From the NCBI GenBank assembly GCA_020725025.1, contig DYFV01000015.1, positions 17,065 through 81,064 of the forward strand: a stretch of 64,000 nt of DNA, given 5' to 3'. Both the position numbers and the translations under genes were made by a program. Origin of the DNA: Azoarcus sp. GTDB lineage: Bacteria; Pseudomonadota; Gammaproteobacteria; Burkholderiales; Rhodocyclaceae. Under the pieces are notes generated by a model. That model had not been told where the DNA came from. It made no database searches and saw only the letters and a list, made by a program, of their open reading frames with translations. This document shows positions 7,948-16,945 of the stretch, piece after piece. Each line of letters starts with the position of its first letter. Within the stretch, counting starts at the first letter, position 1.

Positions 7948-10125
7948 ATGACCGAAAGAATCCAGTGCAAAGAGCTCCGCGTCGACGCCTCCCTGTTCCG
8001 TTTCGTCGAGGACGAGGTACTGCCCGGCTCGGGGATGGCGAGCGCCGCGTTCTGGAGCGGCCTGAGCGACCTCGTGCATGAGCTCGCTCCCAAGAACCGC
8101 GCGCTGCTCGCCGAGCGCGACCGCCTGCAGGCCGAGATCGACGCCTGGCACCGCGCCCACCCCGGCCCCATCCAGGACATGGCCGCCTACCGCGCCTTCC
8201 TCGAGTCCATCGGCTACCTGCTCCCGCCGCCGGCGCCCTTCTCGGTGACGACCGCCAACGTCGATACCGAGATCAGCAGCCAGGCCGGCCCGCAGCTCGT
8301 CGTGCCGGTGATGAACGCCCGCTATGCGCTCAACGCCGCCAACGCGCGCTGGGGCAGCCTCTACGACGCCCTCTACGGCACCGACGCCATCCCCGAGACC
8401 GACGGCGCCGAGAAGGGCAAGGGCTACAATCCGGTGCGCGGCGAGCGCGTCATCGCCTTCGCCCGCAACGTGCTGAACCAGGCGGCACCGCTCGCCCAGG
8501 GCGGGCACGAGCAGGCCACCGGCTACGCCGTGGCCGACGGCAGACTCGTCGTCACCCTCGAGAACGGCGCCACCACCGGGCTCGCCGATCCCGCCCGCTT
8601 CGCCGGCTTCCTGGGCGACGCGGCCAGCCCCTCCTCGGTGCTCCTGCGCAACAACGGCCTGCACCTGGAGATCCAGTTCGACCGCAACCACCCGATCGGC
8701 AAGACCGACGCGGCCGGCATCAAGGACGTCGTCGTCGAGGCGGCGCTCACCACCATCATGGACTGCGAGGACTCGGTCGCCGCAGTGGACGCCGCCGACA
8801 AGGTCGTCGTCTATCGCAACTGGCTCGGCCTCATCAACGGCGATCTCACCGAGAACGTCCAGAAGGGCGACAAGACCATCCTGCGCTCGCTCAATCCGGA
8901 CCGCGAGTACACCGCGCCCGACGGCTCGACCCTGCGCCTGCACGGGCGCTCGCTGCTGTTCGTCCGCAACGTCGGCCACCTCATGACCAACCCGGCGATC
9001 CTGCTCGCCGACGGCAGCGAGATCCCCGAGGGCATCCTGGATGCGGCCTTCACCTGCCTCATCTCGATGCGCGACCTCAAGACCCGGCGCAACTCCCGCA
9101 CCGGCAGCATCTACATCGTCAAGCCGAAGATGCACGGCCCGGCGGAAGTGGCCTTCGCCAACGAGCTCTTCGGCCGGGTCGAGCAGCTCCTGGGTCTGCC
9201 CGCCGACACCCTCAAGATGGGCATCATGGACGAGGAGCGGCGCACCTCGGTGAACCTGCAGGCCTGCATCGCCGCCGCCCGCTCGCGCGTGGTGTTCATC
9301 AACACCGGCTTCCTCGACCGCACCGGCGACGAGATGCACACCGCCATGGAAGCCGGCCCGATGATCCGCAAGGGCGACATGAAGACCTCCGCCTGGATCC
9401 AGGCCTACGAGCGCGCCAACGTGCTGGTGGGCCTGGCCTGCGGCCTGCGCGGCAAGGCCCAGATCGGCAAGGGCATGTGGGCCATGCCGGACCTGATGGC
9501 CGAGATGCTCAAGCAGAAGATCGGCCATCCCAAGGCGGGCGCCAACACCGCCTGGGTGCCCTCGCCCACCGCGGCGGTGCTCCACGCCCTTCACTACCAC
9601 CAGGTGGACGTGCAGGCCCTGCAGCAGGAGATGGAGAAGATCAGCCTGGACGCCGAGCGCGAGGCGCTGCTCACCGGCCTCCTCACCATCCCGGTCGCAC
9701 CCAAGGCGGACTGGACGCCCGAGCAGATCCAGCAGGAGCTCGACAACAACGCCCAGGGCATCCTCGGCTACGTGGTGCGCTGGGTCGAGCAGGGCGTGGG
9801 CTGCTCCAAGGTGCCCGACATCAACAACGTCGGCCTGATGGAAGACCGCGCCACCCTGCGCATCTCCAGCCAGCACATCGCCAACTGGCTGCGCCACGGC
9901 GTCACCAACGAGGCGCAGGTGATGGAGACCCTGAAGCGCATGGCCGCCGTGGTGGACAAGCAGAACGCGGGCGACCCGTTCTACCGCCCGATGGCGCCGG
10001 ACTTCGACCGCTCGGTCGCCTTCCAGGCTGCCAAGGACCTGATCTTCAAGGGCTGCGCCCAGCCGAGCGGCTACACCGAGCCGCTGCTGCACCACTGGCG
10101 CCAGGTGGCGAAGGCCCAGGCCTGA
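7948..10125 (+). CDS. glcB: Malate synthase G
   Basis: A 725-residue monomeric malate synthase, close to the 723 residues of E. coli GlcB. It condenses glyoxylate with acetyl-CoA to malate, the second step of the glyoxylate shunt and the entry of glycolate carbon. Signatures include [17 protein letters not shown] (the active-site Asp-Cys-Glu-Asp region), [15 protein letters not shown], and [15 protein letters not shown] with the catalytic Glu. [17 protein letters not shown] comes near residue 485. A strong terminator follows it. Isocitrate lyase is encoded 26 kb away in the same window. Confidence 0.97.
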   Translation: MTERIQCKELRVDASLFRFVEDEVLPGSGMASAAFWSGLSDLVHELAPKNRALLAERDRLQAEIDAWHRAHPGPIQDMAAYRAFLESIGYLLPPPAPFSVTTANVDTEISSQAGPQLVVPVMNARYALNAANARWGSLYDALYGTDAIPETDGAEKGKGYNPVRGERVIAFARNVLNQAAPLAQGGHEQATGYAVADGRLVVTLENGATTGLADPARFAGFLGDAASPSSVLLRNNGLHLEIQFDRNHPIGKTDAAGIKDVVVEAALTTIMDCEDSVAAVDAADKVVVYRNWLGLINGDLTENVQKGDKTILRSLNPDREYTAPDGSTLRLHGRSLLFVRNVGHLMTNPAILLADGSEIPEGILDAAFTCLISMRDLKTRRNSRTGSIYIVKPKMHGPAEVAFANELFGRVEQLLGLPADTLKMGIMDEERRTSVNLQACIAAARSRVVFINTGFLDRTGDEMHTAMEAGPMIRKGDMKTSAWIQAYERANVLVGLACGLRGKAQIGKGMWAMPDLMAEMLKQKIGHPKAGANTAWVPSPTAAVLHALHYHQVDVQALQQEMEKISLDAEREALLTGLLTIPVAPKADWTPEQIQQELDNNAQGILGYVVRWVEQGVGCSKVPDINNVGLMEDRATLRISSQHIANWLRHGVTNEAQVMETLKRMAAVVDKQNAGDPFYRPMAPDFDRSVAFQAAKDLIFKGCAQPSGYTEPLLHHWRQVAKAQA

Positions 10126-10168
10126 CGCTTTCCGGACGGGGCATCGAGCCTCGTCCGCCCCATCCCCA

Positions 10169-10199
10169 ACGGCACCGCGGGCGACCCGGTGCCGTTTTC
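10169..10199 (+). terminator. Rho-independent terminator after glcB
   Basis: A perfect 9-bp stem, ACGGCACCG with CGGTGCCGT, closes a 9-nt loop and is followed by TTT. It begins 43 bp after the malate synthase stop and separates glcB from the membrane-protein cluster. Confidence 0.8.
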
Positions 10200-10222
10200 T
10201 CGTATCCGCCCACCGGAACCGC

Positions 10223-11161
10223 ATGGAAATCCTCACCGACATCATCCTGCGCGCCGGCCGCTCCGCGGTCGAGCTCGCGTTCTTCGTGCTGCTGCCCGTG
10301 ATGGTGGTGATGCTCTCGGTGATGCGGCTCCTGGAGGCCAAGGGCGTGCTCGACCGCCTGGTCCACCGCGTCACGCCGCTGGTACGCCCCGCGGGCCTCA
10401 CCGGCCTGGGCGTGTTCGCCGCCTTGCAGGTGAATTTCGTGAGCTTCGCCGCGCCGGTGGCCACCCTGACCATGATGGAGGGCCGCGGCGCCTCCGATCG
10501 CCATCTCGCCGCGACGCTCGCCATGGTGATGGCGATGGCCCAGGCCAACGTCACCTTCCCGATGGCCGCGCTGGGCCTCGACTTCGGCCTCACCCTGACC
10601 CTCTCCCTCGCCGGCGGGCTCCTCGCCGCGGCGGCGACCTGGCACGGCTTCGGCCGCAGGCTCTCCGCGGTGGAGGGGCCGGTGGACGAGACCCTGCACC
10701 ACCGCGTCGCCGAGGACGCCAAGGGCGTGCTCGACGTCATCAACCGCGCCGGCGCCGAAGCCTTCAAGATCGCCGTGGGCGCGATCCCGATGCTGGTGCT
10801 GGCGCTGGTGGCGGTGATGGCGCTGCGCGCGTCCGGGGCCATCGACGCGCTCACCACGCTGCTCGCCCCCCCGCTCGCCGCAGTCGCCATCGACCCGGCG
10901 CTGATCCTCCCCACGCTGACCAAGTACATCGCCGGCGGCACGGCGATGATGGGCGTGATGGACGAGATGCTGCGCGCGGGCAGCGCCACGGTCACGAGCC
11001 TCAACCAGAGCGCCGGCTTCCTCATCCACCCCCTCGACGTGGCCGGCGTGGCGATACTCATCTCCGCCGGCCCGCGGGTCGCGCGGGTGTGGAAGGCCGC
11101 CGCGCTCGGGGCCGTCGCGGGCATCGCGCTGCGTACCGCGGGGCACGCCCTGCTCGCCTGA
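10223..11161 (+). CDS. Nucleoside-recognition (Gate) domain membrane protein, SpmA/SpmB-like
   Basis: A 312-residue polytopic membrane protein with about eight hydrophobic helices and two similar halves, as in the nucleoside-recognition/Gate family related to spore maturation proteins. The first half holds LQVNFVSFAAPVATLTMM; the second half holds PTLTKYIAGGTAMMGVMDEM. Gate proteins are thought to move nucleosides or small ions, but the substrate of this branch is unknown. It is the first gene of a co-directional run into lrgA, lrgB and a transporter, 56 bp before lrgA. Its promoter would lie in the 23 bp between the glcB terminator and the start, or further upstream by readthrough. Confidence 0.75.
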   Translation: MEILTDIILRAGRSAVELAFFVLLPVMVVMLSVMRLLEAKGVLDRLVHRVTPLVRPAGLTGLGVFAALQVNFVSFAAPVATLTMMEGRGASDRHLAATLAMVMAMAQANVTFPMAALGLDFGLTLTLSLAGGLLAAAATWHGFGRRLSAVEGPVDETLHHRVAEDAKGVLDVINRAGAEAFKIAVGAIPMLVLALVAVMALRASGAIDALTTLLAPPLAAVAIDPALILPTLTKYIAGGTAMMGVMDEMLRAGSATVTSLNQSAGFLIHPLDVAGVAILISAGPRVARVWKAAALGAVAGIALRTAGHALLA

Positions 11162-11217
11162 GGCTGGCGCCGCCTGCAAAACGGCGGCATCATCGGCGCC
11201 GTTCCGTGGAGATCCCC

Positions 11218-11577
11218 ATGATCGGTGCGCTCACCCTGCTCCTCGTGTTCCAGCTCGCCGGCGAAGTGCTGGCGCGAGCCTTCGACCTGCCGGTGCCCGG
11301 GCCGGTGATCGGGATGGCCCTGCTCTTCGCCGCGCTGCTGGCCCGCAAGGGTCCGGGCGATGAGCTGCGCACCACCGCCAACGGCCTGCTTCAGCACCTG
11401 TCGCTGCTCTTCGTGCCGGCGGGCACCGGCGTGATGCTGCACTTCCAGCGGCTGTCCGACGAGTGGCTGCCGCTCGTCGTCGCGCTGGTGGCGAGCACCT
11501 TCCTTTCGATCGGGCTGTCGGCGTTGCTGCTGAGCCTGCTCGCGCGTCGTGCCGGGCGCAAGGGAGAGCGCCCGTGA
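11218..11577 (+). CDS. lrgA: LrgA/CidA family holin-like membrane protein
   Basis: A 119-residue protein with four predicted transmembrane helices. PVPGPVIGMALLFAALL near residues 24-40 is the family signature. LrgA/CidA proteins were first linked to murein-hydrolase export. Some pairs are now known to act with LrgB as transporters of pyruvate or glycolate-like acids (the plant relative PLGG1 carries glycolate/glycerate). The stop codon overlaps the GTG start of lrgB (GTGA), so the two are translationally coupled. Confidence 0.85.
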   Translation: MIGALTLLLVFQLAGEVLARAFDLPVPGPVIGMALLFAALLARKGPGDELRTTANGLLQHLSLLFVPAGTGVMLHFQRLSDEWLPLVVALVASTFLSIGLSALLLSLLARRAGRKGERP

Positions 11578-12305
11578 CGCCGGCCCTGGGCGAGATCTGG
11601 GTCTACCTGTCGACCACGCCGCTGCTCGGCCTCACCCTCACGCTGCTCGCCTACCAGGCCGCCTATCGGCTCTACCGGCGTGCGGACCACCACCCGCTGC
11701 TGAACCCTGTGCTGCTGGCGGTCGTCATGCTGGTGGCGGTCCTGACCCTCACGGGGACGGACTACCAGACCTACTTCGACGGCGCCCAGTTCGTGCACTT
11801 CCTGCTGGGGCCCGCCACGGTGGCGCTGGCCATCCCGCTCCACGCCCAGTGGCACCGGCTGCGCAGCATGGCGCTGCCGCTCTTGGCCACCCTGCTCTTC
11901 GGCTCGCTCACCGCCGCACTCTCCGCGGTGGGCATCGCGGCGCTGCTGGGGGCGAGCCGCGAGTCGATGATGTCGCTCGCGCCCAAGAGCGTCACCACGC
12001 CGATCGCGATGGGCGTCGCGGAGCGGCTCGGCGGCCTGCCTTCGCTCACCGCGGTGCTGGTGATCGGCACCGGCATCCTCGGCGCGGTCGGCGCCCGCTA
12101 CATCTACGGGCTGCTGCGCATCGAGGACCACGCGGTGCGCGGTTTCGCCATCGGGCTCGCCTCCCACGGCATCGGTACGGCGCGTGCCTTCCAGGTGAGC
12201 GAGCAGGCCGGGGCGTTCGCCGCGCTGGCGATGGGTTTGAACGCCCTGGTGACAGCCCTGTCCCTGCCATGGATACTGCCCTGGCTGGAACGGCTGTTCG
12301 CCTGA
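11574..12305 (+). CDS. lrgB: LrgB family membrane protein
   Basis: A 243-residue integral membrane protein starting at the GTG that overlaps the lrgA stop. The family signature SLAPKSVTTPIAMGVAERLGG appears near residue 140, and GFAIGLASHGIGTARAF near residue 190. Together with LrgA it probably forms a two-subunit membrane complex. The position near glcB and a haloacid dehalogenase makes a small organic acid, such as glycolate or pyruvate, a reasonable substrate guess. Confidence 0.88.
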   Translation: MTPALGEIWVYLSTTPLLGLTLTLLAYQAAYRLYRRADHHPLLNPVLLAVVMLVAVLTLTGTDYQTYFDGAQFVHFLLGPATVALAIPLHAQWHRLRSMALPLLATLLFGSLTAALSAVGIAALLGASRESMMSLAPKSVTTPIAMGVAERLGGLPSLTAVLVIGTGILGAVGARYIYGLLRIEDHAVRGFAIGLASHGIGTARAFQVSEQAGAFAALAMGLNALVTALSLPWILPWLERLFA

Positions 12306-12339
12306 CCCCCACTCCTTTCCCGATACCGGATAGCGAATC

Positions 12340-13953
12340 TTGAGCAAGGCCCTATACCACTGGTTCGACCGCAACATCCTGGAGCTCGGCCGCGAGATGC
12401 GGCTCTCCTACCTGCCGCCGCTCATGGTCTACGTGGCGGCGGGGGTGTCCGGCCTCACCGGCATCGTCGGCACCTTCTTCGTCAAGGAATACCTCGGCCT
12501 GTCCGCGGCCTTCCTCGCCGCGCTGGGCTTCTGGGCGGGCATCCCATGGGCGCTCAAGATGCCCGTCGGACACCTGGTCGATCTGCTGTGGCGGCACAAG
12601 GCGGGCCTCGTGTATCTGGGCGCGAGCCTGATCGCGGCGAGCCTGCTCATCATGGTGGGGCTGCTGTCGCGGCCTGAGGCGATGCGCGAGGTGATGAGCG
12701 CAGAAGCCTGGTTCGTGCTGTCCACCCTGCTCGCCCCTCTCGGCTACGTGATGCAGGACGCGGTGGCCGACGCGATGACCGTCGAGGCGGTGCCGCGCTA
12801 CGGCGCCGGCGGCAAGCCGCTGCCGCCGGAGACGGTGCGCCTGATGCACACCACGGTGCAGACCCTCGGGCGGGTCGCGATCATCGGCGGCAGCGTGCTG
12901 GTGGCCTTGGCCAACGTGGTGCTCTTCAGCGGGGTGGAGACGCTCTCGGAGCCCGCCAAGGTGGCGGTCTACACGCAGATCTACGAGCTCGCCCTGATCA
13001 TCCCGGCGGTATCCATCGGCGGGGTGCTGCTGGCCGGCTGGCTGCGCCGGCGCGAGCTGCGGCTCCTCACCGAACGGGGGCTGGACACGAGCCACCTGGA
13101 GCGGCCGGACGGGATCACCCGGCCGAACTGGTGGATCCTCGGCGGCAGCCTGGTTTTCGTGATCTTTACCGTCACCATCGGACTGTCCGGCATCGAGTAC
13201 GGCCAAGAGATCATCTTCGCCGGCTCCTTCGGCATCATCGCCTTTCTCATGATGCGGCTGCTGCGCGAGCTCGACCCCGTCGCGAGCCGCACCCTGCTCG
13301 GCACCGCCATCGTCATCTTCGTGTTCCGGGCGGTGCCCGGTCCCGGCGCCGGCTCCACCTGGTGGATGATCGACGAATTGGGATTCGACCAGGCCTTCCT
13401 CGCCAAGCTCTCGCTAGTGGCGAGCGGGCTTACCCTGCTGGGGCTGTTCCTCTTCCGCCGCTTCATGGCCGAGCGCTCCATCGCCTACATCGTGGTCTTC
13501 CTCACGGTGGCCGCCACCATCCTGTCGCTGCCCATCGTCGGGATGTACTACGGCCTGCACGAGTGGACCGCGGCCATGACCGGCGGCGTGATCGACGCGC
13601 GCTTCATCGCCCTGGTCGACACGGCCCTGGAGTCGCCGCTGGGTCAGATCTCCATGGTGCCGATGCTCGCGTGGATCGCCAACTCCGCGCCGGCCCACCT
13701 CAAGGCGACCTTCTTCGCGGTGATGGCCTCGTTCACCAACCTCGCCCTCTCGGCCGCGCAGCTCGGCACCAAGTACCTCAACGAGATATTCACGGTGACC
13801 CGCGAGGTGCGCGACCCGGCCAGCGGCGCGGTGAGCGTACCCGCGGACTACTCGGAGCTGGGCATGCTCCTCATCACCGTCACGGTGATCGGCTTCGCCG
13901 CCCCGCTCGCCGCCATCGCCCTGACGCGCCTGCTGGGGCTGCGCAGCGCATAA
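12340..13953 (+). CDS. Major-facilitator-type transporter, folate-biopterin transporter (BT1/FBT)-like
   Basis: A 537-residue protein with about twelve transmembrane helices. The start is a TTG 34 bp after lrgB; no ATG occurs before codon 21, and starting there would cut conserved sequence. FFVKEYLGLSAAFLAALGFW and IPWALKMPVGHLVDL near the N-terminus resemble the folate-biopterin transporter branch of MFS proteins. LGYVMQDAVADAMTVE near residue 130 matches the usual DAVADA-type motif. The substrate is unknown: folates, pterins or an unrelated solute are all possible. Codirectional with lrgAB upstream and the EF-G paralogue downstream. Confidence 0.7.
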   Translation: MSKALYHWFDRNILELGREMRLSYLPPLMVYVAAGVSGLTGIVGTFFVKEYLGLSAAFLAALGFWAGIPWALKMPVGHLVDLLWRHKAGLVYLGASLIAASLLIMVGLLSRPEAMREVMSAEAWFVLSTLLAPLGYVMQDAVADAMTVEAVPRYGAGGKPLPPETVRLMHTTVQTLGRVAIIGGSVLVALANVVLFSGVETLSEPAKVAVYTQIYELALIIPAVSIGGVLLAGWLRRRELRLLTERGLDTSHLERPDGITRPNWWILGGSLVFVIFTVTIGLSGIEYGQEIIFAGSFGIIAFLMMRLLRELDPVASRTLLGTAIVIFVFRAVPGPGAGSTWWMIDELGFDQAFLAKLSLVASGLTLLGLFLFRRFMAERSIAYIVVFLTVAATILSLPIVGMYYGLHEWTAAMTGGVIDARFIALVDTALESPLGQISMVPMLAWIANSAPAHLKATFFAVMASFTNLALSAAQLGTKYLNEIFTVTREVRDPASGAVSVPADYSELGMLLITVTVIGFAAPLAAIALTRLLGLRSA

Positions 13954-14027
13954 GGCGCGCGAAACCCGTTGCGCCGGTGCCGGGAGAGGGGGAAACTGCC
14001 GGTAAACAACAGCGGGAGGACTGCACG

Positions 14028-16085
14028 ATGACACCGACCTCGGTCCACGACATCCGCAACCTGGCGCTTCTCGGCCATGCCGGAAGCGGCAAGACGACGT
14101 TGCTCGAAGCGTTGCTGGCCGCCTCCGGGATGATCGGAGCAGCCGGCAGCGTCGATCGCGGCGATACCGTGAGCGACTTCGATCCCCAGGAAAAGGCCAT
14201 GGGGCACACGCTGACCGCGTCGCTCGCCCACCTCGAGTGGGCCGGCCACTGGGTGAATCTTCTGGATACCCCGGGACTGCCCGACCTGGCCGGACGGGCG
14301 CTGCTCGCCCTGCCCGCGGTGGAGACCGCCGCCGTGGTGGTGAGCGCCGCGGCCGGCATCGAAAGCGGCACCCGCCGCATGATGGAGGCCGCCGCCGACG
14401 GCAAGTGCCGCCTGATCATCGTCTCCAAGATCGACGCCGTGCCGGCGGACGCCTTCGAGCCGCTGATGGAGTCGCTCACCACCGCCTTCGGCCGCGAATG
14501 CCTGCCGATCAACCTGCCGGCGGCCGACGGTACCCGGGTCATCGACTGCTTCTTCCAGCCGGACGACGGCACGACGCCCGCTTTCTCCTCGGTTTCCGCC
14601 GCCCACGACGCCATCGTCGACCAGGTGGTGGAGCTCGACGAGGATCTGATGGCGAGCTACCTCGAGCAGGGCGAGTCCCTCGATCCCGAGCAGCTTCACG
14701 CCCCCTTCGAGCAGGCGCTTCGTGAAGGCCATCTCACCCCGGTCTGCTTCGTGTCGGCGCGCACCGGCGCGGGCGTGAAGGAGCTCCTCGACATCCTGGG
14801 GCGCCTGATGCCCGACCCGACGGAGGGCAACCCGCCGCGCTTCCTCAAGGGCGAGGGATCCCAGGCCGAGCCCGTGGAGGTCGTGCCCGACCCGGACCGC
14901 CACGTCATCGCCCACGTCTTCCAGGTGGCGAACGACCCCTACCGCGGCAAGCTGGGCATCTTCCGCATCCACCAGGGCAGCATTACGCCGAACACCCAGC
15001 TCTACGTCGGCGACGGCCGCAAGGCCTTCAAGGTCGCCCATCTCCTGCGCCTGCAGGGCAAGAACCAGGCGGAGACGCCCCTCGGCGTGCCCGGCGACAT
15101 CTGTGCGGTGGCGAGGGTCGACGAGCTCCATCCGGATGCGGTGCTGCACGACTCCCACGATGAAGACTACTACCACCTTCAGCCGCCCGCGTATCCGCAG
15201 CCGGTCTATGGCCTCGCGCTCATCACCCAGAAGCATGGCGACGAGCAGAAACTCGGCGAGGCGCTGGCGCGGCTCAAGGACGAAGACCCCTGCCTGGAAG
15301 TGGGCTTCGATCCCCAGACCCGGCACACCGTGGTACGCGGACTGGGCGAGCTGCATCTCAAGATCGTGCTGGAGCAACTGCGCGCCCGCTGGAATCTCAA
15401 CCTCGACACCGCCACCCCGAGCGTGCCTTATCGCGAAACCATCGGCGGGAGTGCCGAAGCGCGCTACCGGCACAAGAAGCAGACGGGCGGCGCAGGCCAG
15501 TTCGGCGAGGTCGCGCTGCGCGTCGAATCGCTTCCGCGCGGCGCGGGCATCGAGCTCGGCAACGAGGTGAAGGGGGGCGCCATCCCCACCAACTTCCTGC
15601 CCGCCGTCGAAAAGGGCGTGCGCCAGGCGCTGGCGGACGGGGCGCTGGCCGGCTTCCCGGTGCAGGACGTGCGGGTGGTCCTGGTGGACGGCAAGAGCCA
15701 CGCGGTGGACTCGAACGAGGTGTCCTTCGTCACCGCCGGACGCCACGCCACCATCGATGCGCTGCTCGCCGCCAGACCGATCCTGCTCGAGCCCCTGCTC
15801 ACCGTGACGGTGAAGGTGGCCGACCGCTACTTCGGCGACATCAGCGCGGAGCTGTCGGGGCGGCGCGGCCGGCTCACGCTCACGGAGAGCCCGTCCTCGG
15901 GCTGGACGGTGCTGACCGCCCTGGTGCCGGCGGCCGAAATGGAGGGCTTCGAGGCCCGGCTCAAGGCGATCTGCGCCGGCGACAGCGAGCTCGCCATCGC
16001 CGCCGGGGGCTACGAACCGGCGCCGGGCGACGTGCAGAACCGGCTCGCGCGCCAGTTCTCGGAGCACCGCGGTGCCGCTCAGTAA
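14028..16085 (+). CDS. Elongation factor G-like translational GTPase (FusA2-type paralogue)
   Basis: A 685-residue five-domain EF-G relative preceded by a strong GGGAGGA site. G1 is GHAGSGKTT (residues 16-24), G3 is DTPG, and G4 reads SKID instead of NKxD, a change seen in the divergent EF-G-like clade. Domain II lies at about 290-370, and the domain IV signature QTGGAGQFGEV near residue 485 is kept. It is not the str-operon EF-G: no rpsL, rpsG or tuf is nearby. A role in ribosome rescue, recycling or stress translation is inferred for this clade, and none is proven here. It precedes a DUF4212 gene by 36 bp. Confidence 0.87.
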   Translation: MTPTSVHDIRNLALLGHAGSGKTTLLEALLAASGMIGAAGSVDRGDTVSDFDPQEKAMGHTLTASLAHLEWAGHWVNLLDTPGLPDLAGRALLALPAVETAAVVVSAAAGIESGTRRMMEAAADGKCRLIIVSKIDAVPADAFEPLMESLTTAFGRECLPINLPAADGTRVIDCFFQPDDGTTPAFSSVSAAHDAIVDQVVELDEDLMASYLEQGESLDPEQLHAPFEQALREGHLTPVCFVSARTGAGVKELLDILGRLMPDPTEGNPPRFLKGEGSQAEPVEVVPDPDRHVIAHVFQVANDPYRGKLGIFRIHQGSITPNTQLYVGDGRKAFKVAHLLRLQGKNQAETPLGVPGDICAVARVDELHPDAVLHDSHDEDYYHLQPPAYPQPVYGLALITQKHGDEQKLGEALARLKDEDPCLEVGFDPQTRHTVVRGLGELHLKIVLEQLRARWNLNLDTATPSVPYRETIGGSAEARYRHKKQTGGAGQFGEVALRVESLPRGAGIELGNEVKGGAIPTNFLPAVEKGVRQALADGALAGFPVQDVRVVLVDGKSHAVDSNEVSFVTAGRHATIDALLAARPILLEPLLTVTVKVADRYFGDISAELSGRRGRLTLTESPSSGWTVLTALVPAAEMEGFEARLKAICAGDSELAIAAGGYEPAPGDVQNRLARQFSEHRGAAQ

Positions 16086-16121
16086 GGGCCGGGGGCCGAC
16101 CGACCCCAGCGGAGGCGCGCG

Positions 16122-16382
16122 ATGAAGCTCACCGAGCGCCATCGCGCCTATTGGCGCCGCAACCTGCGCCTCACGCTGGCACTCATCACCGTGTGGTTCG
16201 TCGTCAGCTTCGGGGCGGGTTGGTACGCCGCGGAGCTCAACGAATACACCTTCCTGGACTTTCCGCTCGGCTTCTACATCTTCGCCCAGGGCGCTCTGAT
16301 CGCCTTCCTGGTCATCATCGGCATCTACGTGCGGGTGATGAACCGGCTGGACCGGGAATACGGGGTGGCGGAGAAGCGCTGA
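16122..16382 (+). CDS. DUF4212 protein, orphan small subunit of a sodium:solute symporter
   Basis: An 86-residue protein with two transmembrane helices (about 18-38 and 50-70). It belongs to the small-subunit family that pairs with VC_2705-type acetate symporters: a Tyr-Trp opening (HRAYWRRN), WFVVSFGAGWYAAEL, and FPLGFYIFAQGALIAFL. It has a GGAGG ribosome site and follows the EF-G-like gene. No large symporter subunit follows it. A second copy of the family sits with the real large subunit 2.4 kb away on the other strand, so this one is an orphan or an alternative partner. Confidence 0.85.
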   Translation: MKLTERHRAYWRRNLRLTLALITVWFVVSFGAGWYAAELNEYTFLDFPLGFYIFAQGALIAFLVIIGIYVRVMNRLDREYGVAEKR

Positions 16383-16410
16383 GGACTGCTTCGACCCGCC
16401 GGCGGGATGT

Positions 16411-16788
16411 TCAGTCCTTCGCCGCCTGGGCGGGCTTGTCCTTCTTCTTGAGCACCATGGGGTGGGCCTGGCGGCTCAGCCCGAAATCGAGCATGAGCTT
16501 GGTCCAGATCGTCACGCCGGCCATCGCGCTCCAGGTGTCGTAATCGAACGTCCCCATCAGCACACCCACGATCACGAACACCACGATGACGCCGCCCACC
16601 AGGTTCAGAACGGCGGCGAAGGGCGCGTATTTGGCGGGGTTCGGCGGCGGCTCCCCGCGCTTCAGCGCCACCTCCGAGAAGTCGCGGCGCACGATGATGC
16701 GCCAGGCGCGGCGCAGCCAGAAGAAGGCGATCGGGAACAGGGCCAGGAACAGCACCCAGGTCAGAGCAAGGCTTACGTCGAAAACCAT
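16411..16788 (-). CDS. Small inner-membrane protein of unknown function
   Basis: A 125-residue protein starting MVFDVSLALTWVL, with two clear transmembrane segments (about 5-27 and 58-82) joined by a basic linker (RRAWRIIVRRDF) and ending in a lysine-rich tail. It is not recognised as a known family. A GGAG site precedes the ATG. It lies downstream of, and in the same direction as, the acetate-type symporter genes, but a strong terminator separates them. It converges with the orphan DUF4212 gene, leaving a 28-bp gap. An auxiliary role for the symporter is possible but unproven. Confidence 0.65.
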   Translation of the reverse strand: MVFDVSLALTWVLFLALFPIAFFWLRRAWRIIVRRDFSEVALKRGEPPPNPAKYAPFAAVLNLVGGVIVVFVIVGVLMGTFDYDTWSAMAGVTIWTKLMLDFGLSRQAHPMVLKKKDKPAQAAKD

Positions 16789-16844
16789 TCGGTACTCCAG
16801 CGAGGCTCGAGGGGAAGATCCGCCTCGGACGGCAAGGTGCCACA

Positions 16845-16881
16845 AAACAAAAAACCCCGCCAGCGATAAACCGGCGGGGTT
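16845..16881 (-). terminator. Rho-independent terminator of the symporter operon
   Basis: On the minus strand a 9-bp stem AACCCCGCC/GGCGGGGTT with an 11-nt loop runs into TTTTTTGTTTTG. It ends transcription 65 bp after the symporter stop. Confidence 0.88.
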
Positions 16882-16945
16882 CCGGTTTGTACCGCGTGCC
16901 CGGGCTGCGGGCACGCGGCGCAAGCCGCTACTTCAGGCGTACGAC

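Noticed and set aside
7894..11442. A 1182-codon open frame antisense to glcB and the Gate gene.
   Set aside because: It runs through three unrelated genes and a terminator, and shows low-complexity sequence typical of GC-rich shadow frames.
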